64,000 nt of DNA, taken from contig NZ_JAGUCO010000001.1 of the NCBI RefSeq assembly GCF_018271995.1, positions 372,001-436,000 of the forward strand, written 5' to 3'. A model generated the notes under the pieces. The model was not told the DNA's origin. It did not search any database and saw nothing but the letters and a program-made list of their open reading frames with translations. The position numbers were made by a program, and so were the translations under genes. The stretch comes from Carboxylicivirga linearis. Its GTDB lineage: Bacteria; Bacteroidota; Bacteroidia; Bacteroidales; Marinilabiliaceae. Shown here in pieces: positions 9,158-16,145 of the stretch. Numbering within the stretch: position 1 is the first letter of the stretch; every line of letters begins with the position of its first letter.

Positions 9158-10498
9158 ATGTCATTATATGATAAATTAGCTGAAGGTGCTGTTAAATCGA
9201 GCGATATTGATAAAGAACTTTTTGACAAGTTTAATGTAAAAAGGGGATTACGAAATGCTGATTTCTCAGGAGTACTTGTTGGCTTAACAACAATAGGTGA
9301 TGTTGTTGGATATGACAAGATGGACGGTAAATTAGTTCCTCGTGAAGGACGCTTGTATTATCGTGGTGTTGAATTGAAAGACCTTGTTAAAGGATTTCAA
9401 AGTGCAGGGCGACATGGATTTGAAGAAACTGCTTATTTACTGCTTTCAGGTCACCTTCCAACATCAGCTGATCTGAAAACCTTTGATGATTTACTAGTAG
9501 CAGAGCGCGATCTTCCTCCCTTCTTCTCAAAAAATATGATTCTTTCGTTACGAGGTCGTGATATCATGAATATGCTGGCTCGTTCAGTGTTAGGATTATA
9601 TACGGCTGATGAGGAAGCCGAAGATTTATCTCCAATTAATTTAATTAAGCAGTCAATCAGTTTAATTGCTAAGTTTCCGGTTATAGTGGCATATTCATAC
9701 TTTGGTATGCGCCACTCATATCAGAGAAAATCATTGGTGATACGTCATCCTCAACCAGAGTTAAGTGCTGCTGAGAATTTTCTTTATATGTTGAAAGGAG
9801 AAAACTATACAAAGCTGGAGGCAGACTTGCTTGATCTATCATTGGTAATTCATGCTGAACATGGTGGTGGTAATAATTCATCATTTACTACCCGGGTTGT
9901 AAGTTCCGCTCAAACGGATACTTATTCTGCTATAGCGGCTGCCTTGGGTTCGTTAAAGGGCGGATTACATGGTGGTGCAAACCTGAAGGTAATGGATATG
10001 ATGGAAAACATTAAAGCTAATGTTTCTAATTGGTCAGATGAGCAGGAAGTAGCTGAATATTTAATGAAGATATTAAATAAAAAGGCATTTGATAATACAG
10101 GTAAAATATATGGTATTGGTCATGCTATTTATACGTATTCAGATCCTAGAGCAGTATTGTTGAAAGAAAAAGCCAAGGCGTTGGCTGAAGAGAAAGGCCG
10201 ATTGGATGAGTTTAATCTTTATGCATCAATTGAAAAATTGGCACCTGAGGTATTTTATAAATTTAAAGGTGAAAATGCTAAGGTAATTTGTGCTAATGTA
10301 GACTTTTACAGTGGGTTTGTATACGACTGCTTAAATATTCCAAAAGAGATTTATACACCAATCTTTGCTGTATCTCGAATTGCAGGTTGGTGTGCTCATC
10401 GTTTGGAGGAAGTTTGTGGATCAAGCAAACGTATTATCAGACCGGCTTACAAAAATGTATTAGAGTATATTCCATATTTAGAGATGGATCATAGATAA
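9158..10498 (+). CDS. gltA: Citrate synthase (citrate/2-methylcitrate synthase family)
   Basis: Condenses acetyl-CoA with oxaloacetate. 446 residues. The catalytic triad elements are visible: His in VIHAEHGGGNNS, His in GGLHGGANLKV, and Asp in CANVDFYSGFVYD, plus YGIGHAIYTYSDPRA and the C-terminal RIIRPAY. It belongs to the compact dimeric type found in Bacteroidota and Firmicutes; a 2-methylcitrate synthase role cannot be excluded from sequence. It lies 16 bases behind argH, an unusual pairing that ties 2-oxoglutarate/glutamate supply to arginine synthesis, and ends at a strong terminator. Confidence 0.93.
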   Translation: MSLYDKLAEGAVKSSDIDKELFDKFNVKRGLRNADFSGVLVGLTTIGDVVGYDKMDGKLVPREGRLYYRGVELKDLVKGFQSAGRHGFEETAYLLLSGHLPTSADLKTFDDLLVAERDLPPFFSKNMILSLRGRDIMNMLARSVLGLYTADEEAEDLSPINLIKQSISLIAKFPVIVAYSYFGMRHSYQRKSLVIRHPQPELSAAENFLYMLKGENYTKLEADLLDLSLVIHAEHGGGNNSSFTTRVVSSAQTDTYSAIAAALGSLKGGLHGGANLKVMDMMENIKANVSNWSDEQEVAEYLMKILNKKAFDNTGKIYGIGHAIYTYSDPRAVLLKEKAKALAEEKGRLDEFNLYASIEKLAPEVFYKFKGENAKVICANVDFYSGFVYDCLNIPKEIYTPIFAVSRIAGWCAHRLEEVCGSSKRIIRPAYKNVLEYIPYLEMDHR

Positions 10499-10520
10499 GA
10501 AATTTTGTTGATTGGGTATG

Positions 10521-10561
10521 AAGGGCTGTTCCAAGGGGGAGATTGGACAGCCCTTCTTTTT
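10521..10561 (+). terminator. Intrinsic terminator after citrate synthase
   Basis: AAGGGCTGT (10521-10529) pairs with ACAGCCCTT (10547-10555), with extra CCAA/TTGG pairing inside, followed by TTCTTTTTG. It closes the argH-gltA unit. Confidence 0.85.
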
Positions 10562-10619
10562 GTATATATATGCAGTAAAAATAGTCTACACTAATATTTA
10601 TACATTTATAAATTTAATA

Positions 10620-10651
10620 TTGGCCAAACCCACAAATAATTATTACATTTG
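10620..10651 (+). promoter_or_regulatory. carA promoter
   Basis: TTG (10620-10622), 21 bases, TACATTTG (10644-10651), matching the Bacteroidota -33/-7 pattern. Predicted transcription start is near 10657, giving a leader of about 95 bases before carA. Confidence 0.65.
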
Positions 10652-10673
10652 TACCGCATAAAAACGAAGTGAT

Positions 10674-10712
10674 ATGCATGCATTTATCAGAGAGTAGATA
10701 AATGCATTTTTT
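10674..10712 (+). promoter_or_regulatory. Attenuator in the carA leader: mini-ORF and intrinsic terminator
   Basis: ATGCATTTATC (10678-10688) pairs perfectly over 11 bp with GATAAATGCAT (10697-10707), loop AGAGAGTA, and is followed directly by TTTTTT. This is a complete intrinsic terminator between the promoter and the carA start. A 7-codon ORF (Met-His-Ala-Phe-Ile-Arg-Glu, 10674-10697) runs into the hairpin and ends in its loop. A ribosome on it would prevent the stem from forming. The regulatory signal (arginine, UMP, translation rate) is not evident. Confidence 0.7.
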
Positions 10713-10751
10713 CTGTATTATTGAAAGCAAACGACTTATTTGTCAAGAGGT

Positions 10752-11831
10752 ATGCCAGAATTACAAAAGATTAAATTAGTGTTGGAAGACGGAACAGTCT
10801 TCGAAGGAAAATCATTTGGGTATCATAAATCGGTTGCCGGCGAGGTAGTTTTTAATACTGCCATGACCGGATATCCTGAAAGTTTAACGGATCCCTCATA
10901 TGAAGGGCAGATTTTGGTGGCCACATATCCACTTATTGGAAACTACGGAGTGCCGAAGGATGACAAAGAGAACGGAATACCAAAGTTCTATGAATCAGAT
11001 CGAATTCACATTTCAGGATTAATTATTTCGGATTACTCATTTGAGTATAGCCATTGGAATGCTGAAAATAGCCTGCGTGAATGGTTGATGCAAAACGAGG
11101 TTCCAGGTATTTTTGATATCGATACACGTGCCTTGACAAAAATTTTGCGCGAAAAAGGATCGATGTTAGGAAAGATTGAAATCGAAAACGAAACGATTGA
11201 TTTTGTTGATCCTAACAAAGAGAATCTGGTTGCAAAGGTTAGTGTAAAGGAGAAGAAAGTATACGGTACAGGTAAGAATAAAGTGGTTTTGGTAGATACC
11301 GGTGCAAAATACAATATTTTGCGCTGTTTGCTAAAACGCGATACTACTGTGACAGTTGTACCATGGGATTATGACTTTACTCAGGATGACTATGATGGTG
11401 TAATGTTATCTAATGGACCAGGTGATCCACAAATGTGTCCTGATACAGTAAAACATATTCAGAAAGCCATGGAAATTGGCAAGCCAATATTTGGTATTTG
11501 TCTGGGTAATCAATTGTTGGGTATTGCATCTGGTGCAAGTACTTACAAGTTAAAGTATGGTCATAGAGCGCATAATCACCCAGTAATAAAAGTTGGAACT
11601 GATACTTGTTACATTACAAGTCAAAACCATGGTTTTGCTATTGATAACGAAAGTTTATCAAGTGACTGGGAGCCATTGTTTGTTAATGTAAATGACAAAA
11701 CAAATGAAGGCGTTCGTCATAAGAGCAAGCCTTTCTTTTCTACTCAGTTTCACCCGGAAGCTTCAAGTGGACCAACTGATACGGAATTTTTATTCGATGA
11801 GTTCATCGGATTAATTGAAAAAAGTAAGTAA
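10752..11831 (+). CDS. carA: Carbamoyl-phosphate synthase small (glutaminase) subunit
   Basis: Releases ammonia from glutamine for the CarB synthetase, feeding pyrimidine and arginine synthesis. 359 residues: N-terminal CPSase_sm domain (LVLEDGTVFEGKSFG, VVFNTAMTGYPESLTDPSYEGQI) and C-terminal class I amidotransferase with nucleophile Cys in FGICLGNQLLG and the His/Glu pair in TQFHPEAS. The ATG at 10752 is preferred over TTG at 10740 because it gives the usual family N-terminus. carB is not adjacent. Expression is probably controlled through the terminator-containing leader. Confidence 0.95.
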   Translation: MPELQKIKLVLEDGTVFEGKSFGYHKSVAGEVVFNTAMTGYPESLTDPSYEGQILVATYPLIGNYGVPKDDKENGIPKFYESDRIHISGLIISDYSFEYSHWNAENSLREWLMQNEVPGIFDIDTRALTKILREKGSMLGKIEIENETIDFVDPNKENLVAKVSVKEKKVYGTGKNKVVLVDTGAKYNILRCLLKRDTTVTVVPWDYDFTQDDYDGVMLSNGPGDPQMCPDTVKHIQKAMEIGKPIFGICLGNQLLGIASGASTYKLKYGHRAHNHPVIKVGTDTCYITSQNHGFAIDNESLSSDWEPLFVNVNDKTNEGVRHKSKPFFSTQFHPEASSGPTDTEFLFDEFIGLIEKSK

Positions 11832-11850
11832 GCTTACTCAATATATCATT

Positions 11851-11882
11851 AAAAGAGTTGTTCATTTGAGCAACTCTTTTTT
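11851..11882 (+). terminator. Intrinsic terminator after carA
   Basis: AAAAGAGTTGTTC (11851-11863) and GAGCAACTCTTTT (11868-11880) form a 13-bp stem with one mismatch around ATTT, running into TTTTTTG. A short palindrome AGTAAGCTTACT also spans the carA stop codon. Confidence 0.85.
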
Positions 11883-11956
11883 GTATCAGAAAATGGGTTT
11901 ATTTATTAAGTATTTTAGTTTATCTTTAATAAAGGTTCAATTTAATACGTAAAGCT

Positions 11957-12196
11957 ATGAATGATACAAGTGATATGGTTCATGTATTTAGTAATACAGA
12001 ACTGACCGTAACTCATCTGAAAAATATTTTAGAAGATAATGGCATTACATCTTTAATCAGGAATGATTATGAATCTGGAAACTCAGCTGGTTTTGTAGGT
12101 GGATCTTATACAACCATTGATTTGTATATTCAAAAAGATGATGAAGCAAAGGCACGACCTATAATTGAAAAATTTCAGGCTTCGTTGGAGAAATAA
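11957..12196 (+). CDS. DUF2007-family protein
   Basis: 79 residues. The pattern VHVFSNTELTVTHLKNILEDNGITSLIRND followed by GGSYTTIDLYIQKDDEAKARPIIEKF matches the DUF2007 (putative signal-transducing) fold, a small ferredoxin-like alpha/beta domain widespread in Bacteroidota. Nothing shows its partner. It stands alone between two strong terminators, so it is probably transcribed by itself. Confidence 0.8.
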   Translation: MNDTSDMVHVFSNTELTVTHLKNILEDNGITSLIRNDYESGNSAGFVGGSYTTIDLYIQKDDEAKARPIIEKFQASLEK

Positions 12197-12226
12197 ATTT
12201 TTATATTGAAATAGCTTTAAAAAGAT

Positions 12227-12260
12227 AAATGGTTCGACCGGGGAAAGTCGAACCATTTTT
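12227..12260 (+). terminator. Intrinsic terminator after the DUF2007 gene
   Basis: AAATGGTTCGAC (12227-12238) pairs perfectly over 12 bp with GTCGAACCATTT (12247-12258), loop CGGGGAAA, followed by TT. The 170 bases to the right, up to ispD, show nothing recognisable. Confidence 0.85.
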
Positions 12261-12427
12261 GGGAGTTGTAATAAGTAAAGAATTGAGATTGCTTATAAAG
12301 CAAAACTTAGTATTACATCCTTCTTTAAACAATTATTATGCCATCAATATAAAAGTGAAGCAATTTATATCTGTTTAAATTTGGGTAACATTAATTAAGT
12401 ATTTGAATTTCTGGTTTGGTTGAGAAC

Positions 12428-13135
12428 TTAGCTCAATAGATTATCATTGTCATCTGAATAATCCTTATAACCTGATTTTATAAATGCCTCACCAAGAACC
12501 ATATCAGATGGTGTTGTGATTTTAATATTCTCTCTGTTTCCAGCTACTAAATGTATGGTTTCACCATATGTTTCTACTACCGATGCATCATCTGTAAATA
12601 ATGGGCTGAAATCTTGACTGTAGGCGTTTATCAATAATTCCGATTTAAAAACCTGTGGGGTTTGTACCAACTTTATAGTACTTCTGTCTAACGCACGGCT
12701 TTTTTCTTCATCAACCTGACGAACCGACTCAAAGGCATCTAAGACAGGAATCGCATTTCCTAATACTTCTGCATGATGATAACAGCGTTTCAGAGTGTCA
12801 GGTGAAACAAAAGGTCTTACTCCATCATGAATGGCTATCAAAGAAGGGGTGTCTACAATCTGCAATCCATTTTTAACACTTTCAAACCTAGTATTACCGC
12901 CGGTTGTAATGTGATGTTTTATTTGAAATTTATATGTGGAGCATAATTCACGCCAATAATCAACCTGATTGGTCGGCAGAACAAGAACGATTTTTATTTG
13001 ATTGTCAAAATCAAAAAAAGTGTTGATGGTGTGCATTAATACAGGTAGACCGTTTATTTTCAAAAACTGTTTAGGAATCTCACTTCCCATCCTTGTTCCG
13101 CTACCTCCGGCAACTATAATCGCGTATCTTAACAT
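12428..13135 (-). CDS. ispD: 2-C-methyl-D-erythritol 4-phosphate cytidylyltransferase
   Basis: Third enzyme of the non-mevalonate (MEP) isoprenoid pathway: transfers CMP from CTP to MEP. 235 residues; nucleotidyltransferase loop IIVAGGSGTRMGSEIPKQFL at the N-terminus, AIHDGVRPFVSPDT with the metal-binding Asp, ALDRSTIKLVQTPQVFKSELL, and FTDDASVVE. The C-terminus extends slightly beyond the usual end with an acidic tail (YSDDNDN). It is monocistronic with its own promoter; ispF is not fused or adjacent. Confidence 0.95.
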   Translation of the reverse strand: MLRYAIIVAGGSGTRMGSEIPKQFLKINGLPVLMHTINTFFDFDNQIKIVLVLPTNQVDYWRELCSTYKFQIKHHITTGGNTRFESVKNGLQIVDTPSLIAIHDGVRPFVSPDTLKRCYHHAEVLGNAIPVLDAFESVRQVDEEKSRALDRSTIKLVQTPQVFKSELLINAYSQDFSPLFTDDASVVETYGETIHLVAGNRENIKITTPSDMVLGEAFIKSGYKDYSDDNDNLLS

Positions 13136-13169
13136 GTATTATCGATTAATATTCAAAAATGGATACATT

Positions 13170-13200
13170 CAAAAGTACACTGCTATTAATAATGAAACAA
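13170..13200 (-). promoter_or_regulatory. ispD promoter
   Basis: On the minus strand TTG (complement of 13198-13200), 20 bases, TACTTTTG (complement of 13170-13177). The predicted leader to the ispD start is about 30 bases. Confidence 0.6.
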
Positions 13201-13274
13201 GAGTAAATCCTAACAATCTTTGTTTTGTTGATAATTAGTATTTCATTACTTTTCATTTCTTTAAAATATATATC

Positions 13275-13955
13275 ATGATAGAGCCGATAGTCTATGAGTT
13301 TCTTAAGCAGCTAAAAGACAATAATAATAGAGAATGGTTTACTGAGAATAAGCCGTGGTATCAAGATGCTAAGTTATCGTTTGAAAATTCTATAAAGGGA
13401 ATAATTGATTTAATTAATACAATTGATGATAGTATAGGACTTATTGAACCTAAGGATTGTATCTTCCGAATTTATCGCGACACTCGTTTTGCAAAGGATA
13501 AAACTCCTTATAAAACCAATATGGGTGCTTATATAGTTAGGGGGGGACGAAAAAGTCCGCGAGGAGGATATTATATACATGTTGAACCTGGGCAGTCATT
13601 CATAGCGGGTGGCATTTATTGTCCTCCATCAGAAGAATTAAAAAAAGTTCGTAAGGAGGTATATAATTTCACAGATGAATTTAAGGAGATTATTGAAGAC
13701 AAAGATTTTGTATCGATCTACCCTGAGTTATATCAGGATAAATTAAAAATGGCGCCGAAAGGTTTTCCAAAAGATTTTAGTGATATTGATCTACTCAAAT
13801 ACAAGTCATACATAGTTTCACATTCAATTGCGGATAATGATATGACCGGGAAGCAAGGGCGAAGTATCTTAAGCAAAGCGATAAAAACGGTTAAGCCATT
13901 GAACGATTTTATAAATAGAGGATTGGATGCTGAAGATGAGGAAATAGTTTTATAA
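13275..13955 (+). CDS. DUF2461-family protein
   Basis: 226 residues. Segments FLKQLKDNNNREWFTENKPWYQDAK, CIFRIYRDTRFAKDKTPYKTNMGAYI, and GGYYIHVEPGQSFIAGGIYCPPSEELKKVRKEV are diagnostic of the TIGR02453/DUF2461 family, whose biochemical role is unknown. No signal peptide or membrane segment; cytoplasmic. The larC-like gene begins 18 bases downstream, so the two probably share a transcript. Confidence 0.88.
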   Translation: MIEPIVYEFLKQLKDNNNREWFTENKPWYQDAKLSFENSIKGIIDLINTIDDSIGLIEPKDCIFRIYRDTRFAKDKTPYKTNMGAYIVRGGRKSPRGGYYIHVEPGQSFIAGGIYCPPSEELKKVRKEVYNFTDEFKEIIEDKDFVSIYPELYQDKLKMAPKGFPKDFSDIDLLKYKSYIVSHSIADNDMTGKQGRSILSKAIKTVKPLNDFINRGLDAEDEEIVL

Positions 13956-13973
13956 TTTATATAACAACAGAAT

Positions 13974-14771
13974 ATGCAATTAGTAATTGATCCTACCGGT
14001 GGTATCGCTGGGGATATGTTTGCTGCTGCACTGATATCGGCGGGTGCAGATGAAAAATTGATGATTGATGCCATGCTTTTGGCTGGACGAAAGATTGGAA
14101 ATGCTCAAATTGAAATTGAAAATTCTGCTGATGGTGCCAAAAGATTAAAGATGCAAGTGGAGCATCATCATGGGCATTTATCGGGGCATAAAGCTTATCA
14201 TTTGCTCGAACATATATTTGATGATTTAAATATCGAAGGAGTTTATCGTGATTTTGGTTTTAAAGCGCTGGATGTTTTGGTAAAAGCTGAAATAAAAGCT
14301 CATAAGGAAAATACTTTTTTGACCGATCATATACATGCTCATACTCATCACGATCATGATCATCATCATGGCCATACGCATGAGCATCCGCATGAAGATG
14401 CCTATTTGCATGAGGCTCAGGATATATTAATAGATATAACAGGTGCTGCGTATGGGTTACAGTTGTTAAAAGCTCCAACTGAGGCTGTTTTAAGTCATCC
14501 GGTTAATTGGGGAGGCGGCCACATTACATTCTCACATGGACATTTACCAGTACCCGCTCCGGCCACTAAAATTATATTCGATATGTTTGAGATTCCCGGT
14601 CAGATGGGGCCTCTTGAAGTGGAATTGTGTACGCCAACCGGATCTTCGATATTAGCTGCACTTAATTCGAAATTAGGAGATGCAGGTGATGGAGAAATTA
14701 TCTCAAGTGGAATTGCAAGAGGTGGGAAAGATTTTGATATACCACCATTAAAGATTGAACTGAAGAAATAA
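13974..14771 (+). CDS. larC: LarC1-only nickel-pincer cofactor protein homologue
   Basis: 265 residues matching only the N-terminal (LarC1) half of LarC, the nickel insertase that makes the pincer cofactor of lactate racemase. Motifs: DPTGGIAGDMFAAALI at the N-terminus, a His-rich loop (about residues 117-142, His-Asp repeats probably binding metal), HPVNWGGGHITFSHGHLPVPAPAT, and VELCTPTGSSIL. It ends right after GIARGGKDFDIPPLKIELKK, where full-length LarC proteins continue into LarC2. A terminator follows 9 bases after the stop, leaving no room for LarC2 in any frame. No larA, larB or larE is present in the window. Confidence 0.85.
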   Translation: MQLVIDPTGGIAGDMFAAALISAGADEKLMIDAMLLAGRKIGNAQIEIENSADGAKRLKMQVEHHHGHLSGHKAYHLLEHIFDDLNIEGVYRDFGFKALDVLVKAEIKAHKENTFLTDHIHAHTHHDHDHHHGHTHEHPHEDAYLHEAQDILIDITGAAYGLQLLKAPTEAVLSHPVNWGGGHITFSHGHLPVPAPATKIIFDMFEIPGQMGPLEVELCTPTGSSILAALNSKLGDAGDGEIISSGIARGGKDFDIPPLKIELKK

Positions 14772-14780
14772 GTATAATAT

Positions 14781-14817
14781 AAAGGCTGATTCAATGAATC
14801 AGCCTTTTATTTTTTTA
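14781..14817. terminator. Intrinsic terminator between larC and the Crp/Fnr gene
   Basis: AAAGGCTGATTCA (14781-14793) and TGAATCAGCCTTT (14795-14807) form a near-perfect palindrome followed by TATTTTTTT on the plus strand. It serves larC; the opposite gene ends at 14819 but has no U-tract on its strand, so any action there would be weak. Confidence 0.85.
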
Positions 14818-14818
14818 A

Positions 14819-15526
14819 CTAGATGTAGACATTTCCAATCTTAATTAGTTTGGGGATGTCTAAAAGCTTAATTCTTCGGCCGTTTAATTCAATGAGTTTA
14901 TCTGTTTTAAACTCTGATAATAATCGAATAACCGATTCGGTAGCAGTCCCTACCATGTTAGCTAACTCTTCCCTTGTTAGAGAAATCTGAAGCATATTAT
15001 CTTCATCCAAATCAAAGGTGTCCATTAAAAGTAATAATACTTCGGCAAGTCTCTCCCTTACTGTTTTTTGCGCAATATCAGTAAGAAATTTGTTTGATTC
15101 ACCTAATTCGCGACATGTCAATTTCATTAGCGACATGGCAAATTCGGGATTTACCTTTATTAAATTGGTAAGTAAATCTCCCGGAAGGTAGCACAATACT
15201 GCATCATTTACCACTTTGGAAGTTGTACAGGCTAATTCATCACTAATGATTGAACGAAACCCTATCAAATCACCATCTTTGGCAAAGCGTATTATTTGCT
15301 CTTTACCATCAAAACCGGTTTTGTAAATCTTTAATATTCCCTTAATCACCATGTAGGTGCCGTTAATTCGGCTACCCTCGTGATATAGAATATTGCCGCG
15401 TTTATGATGAGTACAACTCATTGACTGCGATAACATCTCTAACTCTTCTTCGCTCAATCCATGAAAGATGTCATAAGAAAGAAGGTCAATATCTTCATTA
15501 AAAGGCACATTTTGTATGCTTTTCAT
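14819..15526 (-). CDS. Crp/Fnr-family transcriptional regulator
   Basis: 235 residues: N-terminal cyclic-nucleotide-binding-like beta barrel (about 20-130: KRGNILYHEGSRINGTYMVIKGILKIYK, IIRFAKDGDLIGFRSII) and a C-terminal winged helix (about 150-225) with the recognition helix LTREELANMVGTATESVIRLLSEF. The arginine/glutamate set of true cAMP-binding CRP is not evident. The few cysteines (residues about 38, 100, 112, 139) do not form an N-terminal Fnr cluster, so the ligand is unclear. It is divergent from osmC; a TGA-N6-TCA box between them fits autoregulation. Confidence 0.9.
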   Translation of the reverse strand: MKSIQNVPFNEDIDLLSYDIFHGLSEEELEMLSQSMSCTHHKRGNILYHEGSRINGTYMVIKGILKIYKTGFDGKEQIIRFAKDGDLIGFRSIISDELACTTSKVVNDAVLCYLPGDLLTNLIKVNPEFAMSLMKLTCRELGESNKFLTDIAQKTVRERLAEVLLLLMDTFDLDEDNMLQISLTREELANMVGTATESVIRLLSEFKTDKLIELNGRRIKLLDIPKLIKIGNVYI

Positions 15527-15555
15527 AACAAGAACAACTTAAAGATTATAAAAAG

Positions 15556-15567
15556 TGATAAATGTCA
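15556..15567. promoter_or_regulatory. TGATAAATGTCA box between the Crp/Fnr gene and osmC
   Basis: Imperfect palindrome with TGA-N6-TCA symmetry. It lies about 47 bases upstream of the predicted osmC start and just downstream of the predicted start of the regulator gene. That suits activation of osmC and repression of the regulator. A nearly identical copy (TGAGAAATGTCA, also followed by TAAAA) is at 16084, after osmC. Confidence 0.45.
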
Positions 15568-15577
15568 TAAAACTACA

Positions 15578-15585
15578 CAAAGATA
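15578..15585 (-). promoter_or_regulatory. -7 element of the Crp/Fnr gene
   Basis: Minus-strand TATCTTTG, an exact TAnnTTTG match 52 bases upstream of the start codon. No -33 TTTG at the usual spacing. Confidence 0.5.
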
Positions 15586-15596
15586 TAAAAAGAGAT

Positions 15597-15620
15597 TATA
15601 TTTGCAGTACATGCAAATAT
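15597..15620 (+). promoter_or_regulatory. osmC promoter -7 element inside an inverted repeat
   Basis: TATATTTG (15597-15604) is an exact -7 element. It overlaps a perfect 8-bp inverted repeat, ATATTTGC (15598-15605) and GCAAATAT (15613-15620), 7 bases apart. The repeat would cover the -7 box and the start of transcription, a repressor-operator arrangement. Confidence 0.55.
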
Positions 15621-15636
15621 CTAAAACTTTGAATAT

Positions 15637-16053
15637 ATGAAAAGCTCAGTAAATTTAAAATGGACCGGCAACATGTCATGGGAAACAGAATTGTTTGGTC
15701 ACAAATTAGTGCTAGATGCCGGAACTGAAAATGGTGGAGAAGATAAAGGACCACGACCTAAGCCTCTTATGTTAACTGCGTTGGCCGGATGTACAGGTAT
15801 GGATGTTGTAAGTATTTTAAAGAAAATGCGAGTGGAATTTGAAGACCTACAAGTGATTGTGGAAGGTGATATGACCGAAGAACATCCTAAGTATTACGAA
15901 AAAATGCATGTGATTTATCAGTTCAAGGGTAAAGATTTACCAATGGATAAATTGCAAAAAGCAGTTAGTTTATCGGAAGAAAAATACTGCGGAGTATCGG
16001 CACTTTATAAAAAAGCTATTCCACTAACTACCGAAATAAGGATTGTAGAATAG
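15637..16053 (+). CDS. OsmC/Ohr-family protein
   Basis: 138 residues of the OsmC fold: WETELFGHKLVLDAGTENGG, RPKPLMLTALAGCTGMDVVSILKKM with the first conserved Cys, and VSLSEEKYCGVSALYKKAI with the second. The two cysteines are the peroxidatic/resolving pair of thiol peroxidases that reduce organic hydroperoxides. The sequence is nearer to the YhfA-like subgroup than to Ohr itself. Its divergence from a Crp/Fnr regulator and the flanking palindromes suggest redox- or oxygen-linked control. Confidence 0.88.
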   Translation: MKSSVNLKWTGNMSWETELFGHKLVLDAGTENGGEDKGPRPKPLMLTALAGCTGMDVVSILKKMRVEFEDLQVIVEGDMTEEHPKYYEKMHVIYQFKGKDLPMDKLQKAVSLSEEKYCGVSALYKKAIPLTTEIRIVE

Positions 16054-16083
16054 TAAAAAATATGTTTTTAAACATCTCTTAGA

Positions 16084-16095
16084 TGAGAAATGTCA
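16084..16095. promoter_or_regulatory. Second TGA-N6-TCA box, TGAGAAATGTCA
   Basis: Eleven of twelve positions equal the box at 15556, and the next five bases (TAAAA) are similar too. It lies between the osmC stop and its terminator, where no promoter is expected; it may be a remote or non-functional site. Confidence 0.3.
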
Positions 16096-16097
16096 TA

Positions 16098-16126
16098 AAA
16101 AAATCCCGCAGCTAGCGGGATTTTTT
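16098..16126. terminator. Bidirectional terminator between osmC and pheS
   Basis: AAAAAATCCCGC (16098-16109) pairs with GCGGGATTTTTT (16115-16126), loop AGCTA. A-tract on the left and T-tract on the right let it serve both convergent genes. Confidence 0.9.
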
Positions 16127-16145
16127 GTGTTCGTTATATCAGAAT

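Noticed and set aside
13002-13238. Plus-strand frame over the start of ispD
   Set aside because: Overlaps the conserved ispD N-terminus and its promoter; composition and lack of motifs argue against a gene.
14770-14780. Frameshift into a LarC2 domain downstream of larC
   Set aside because: Only a few bases separate the stop from a terminator, and the convergent regulator gene begins at 14819; no LarC2-like sequence in any frame.
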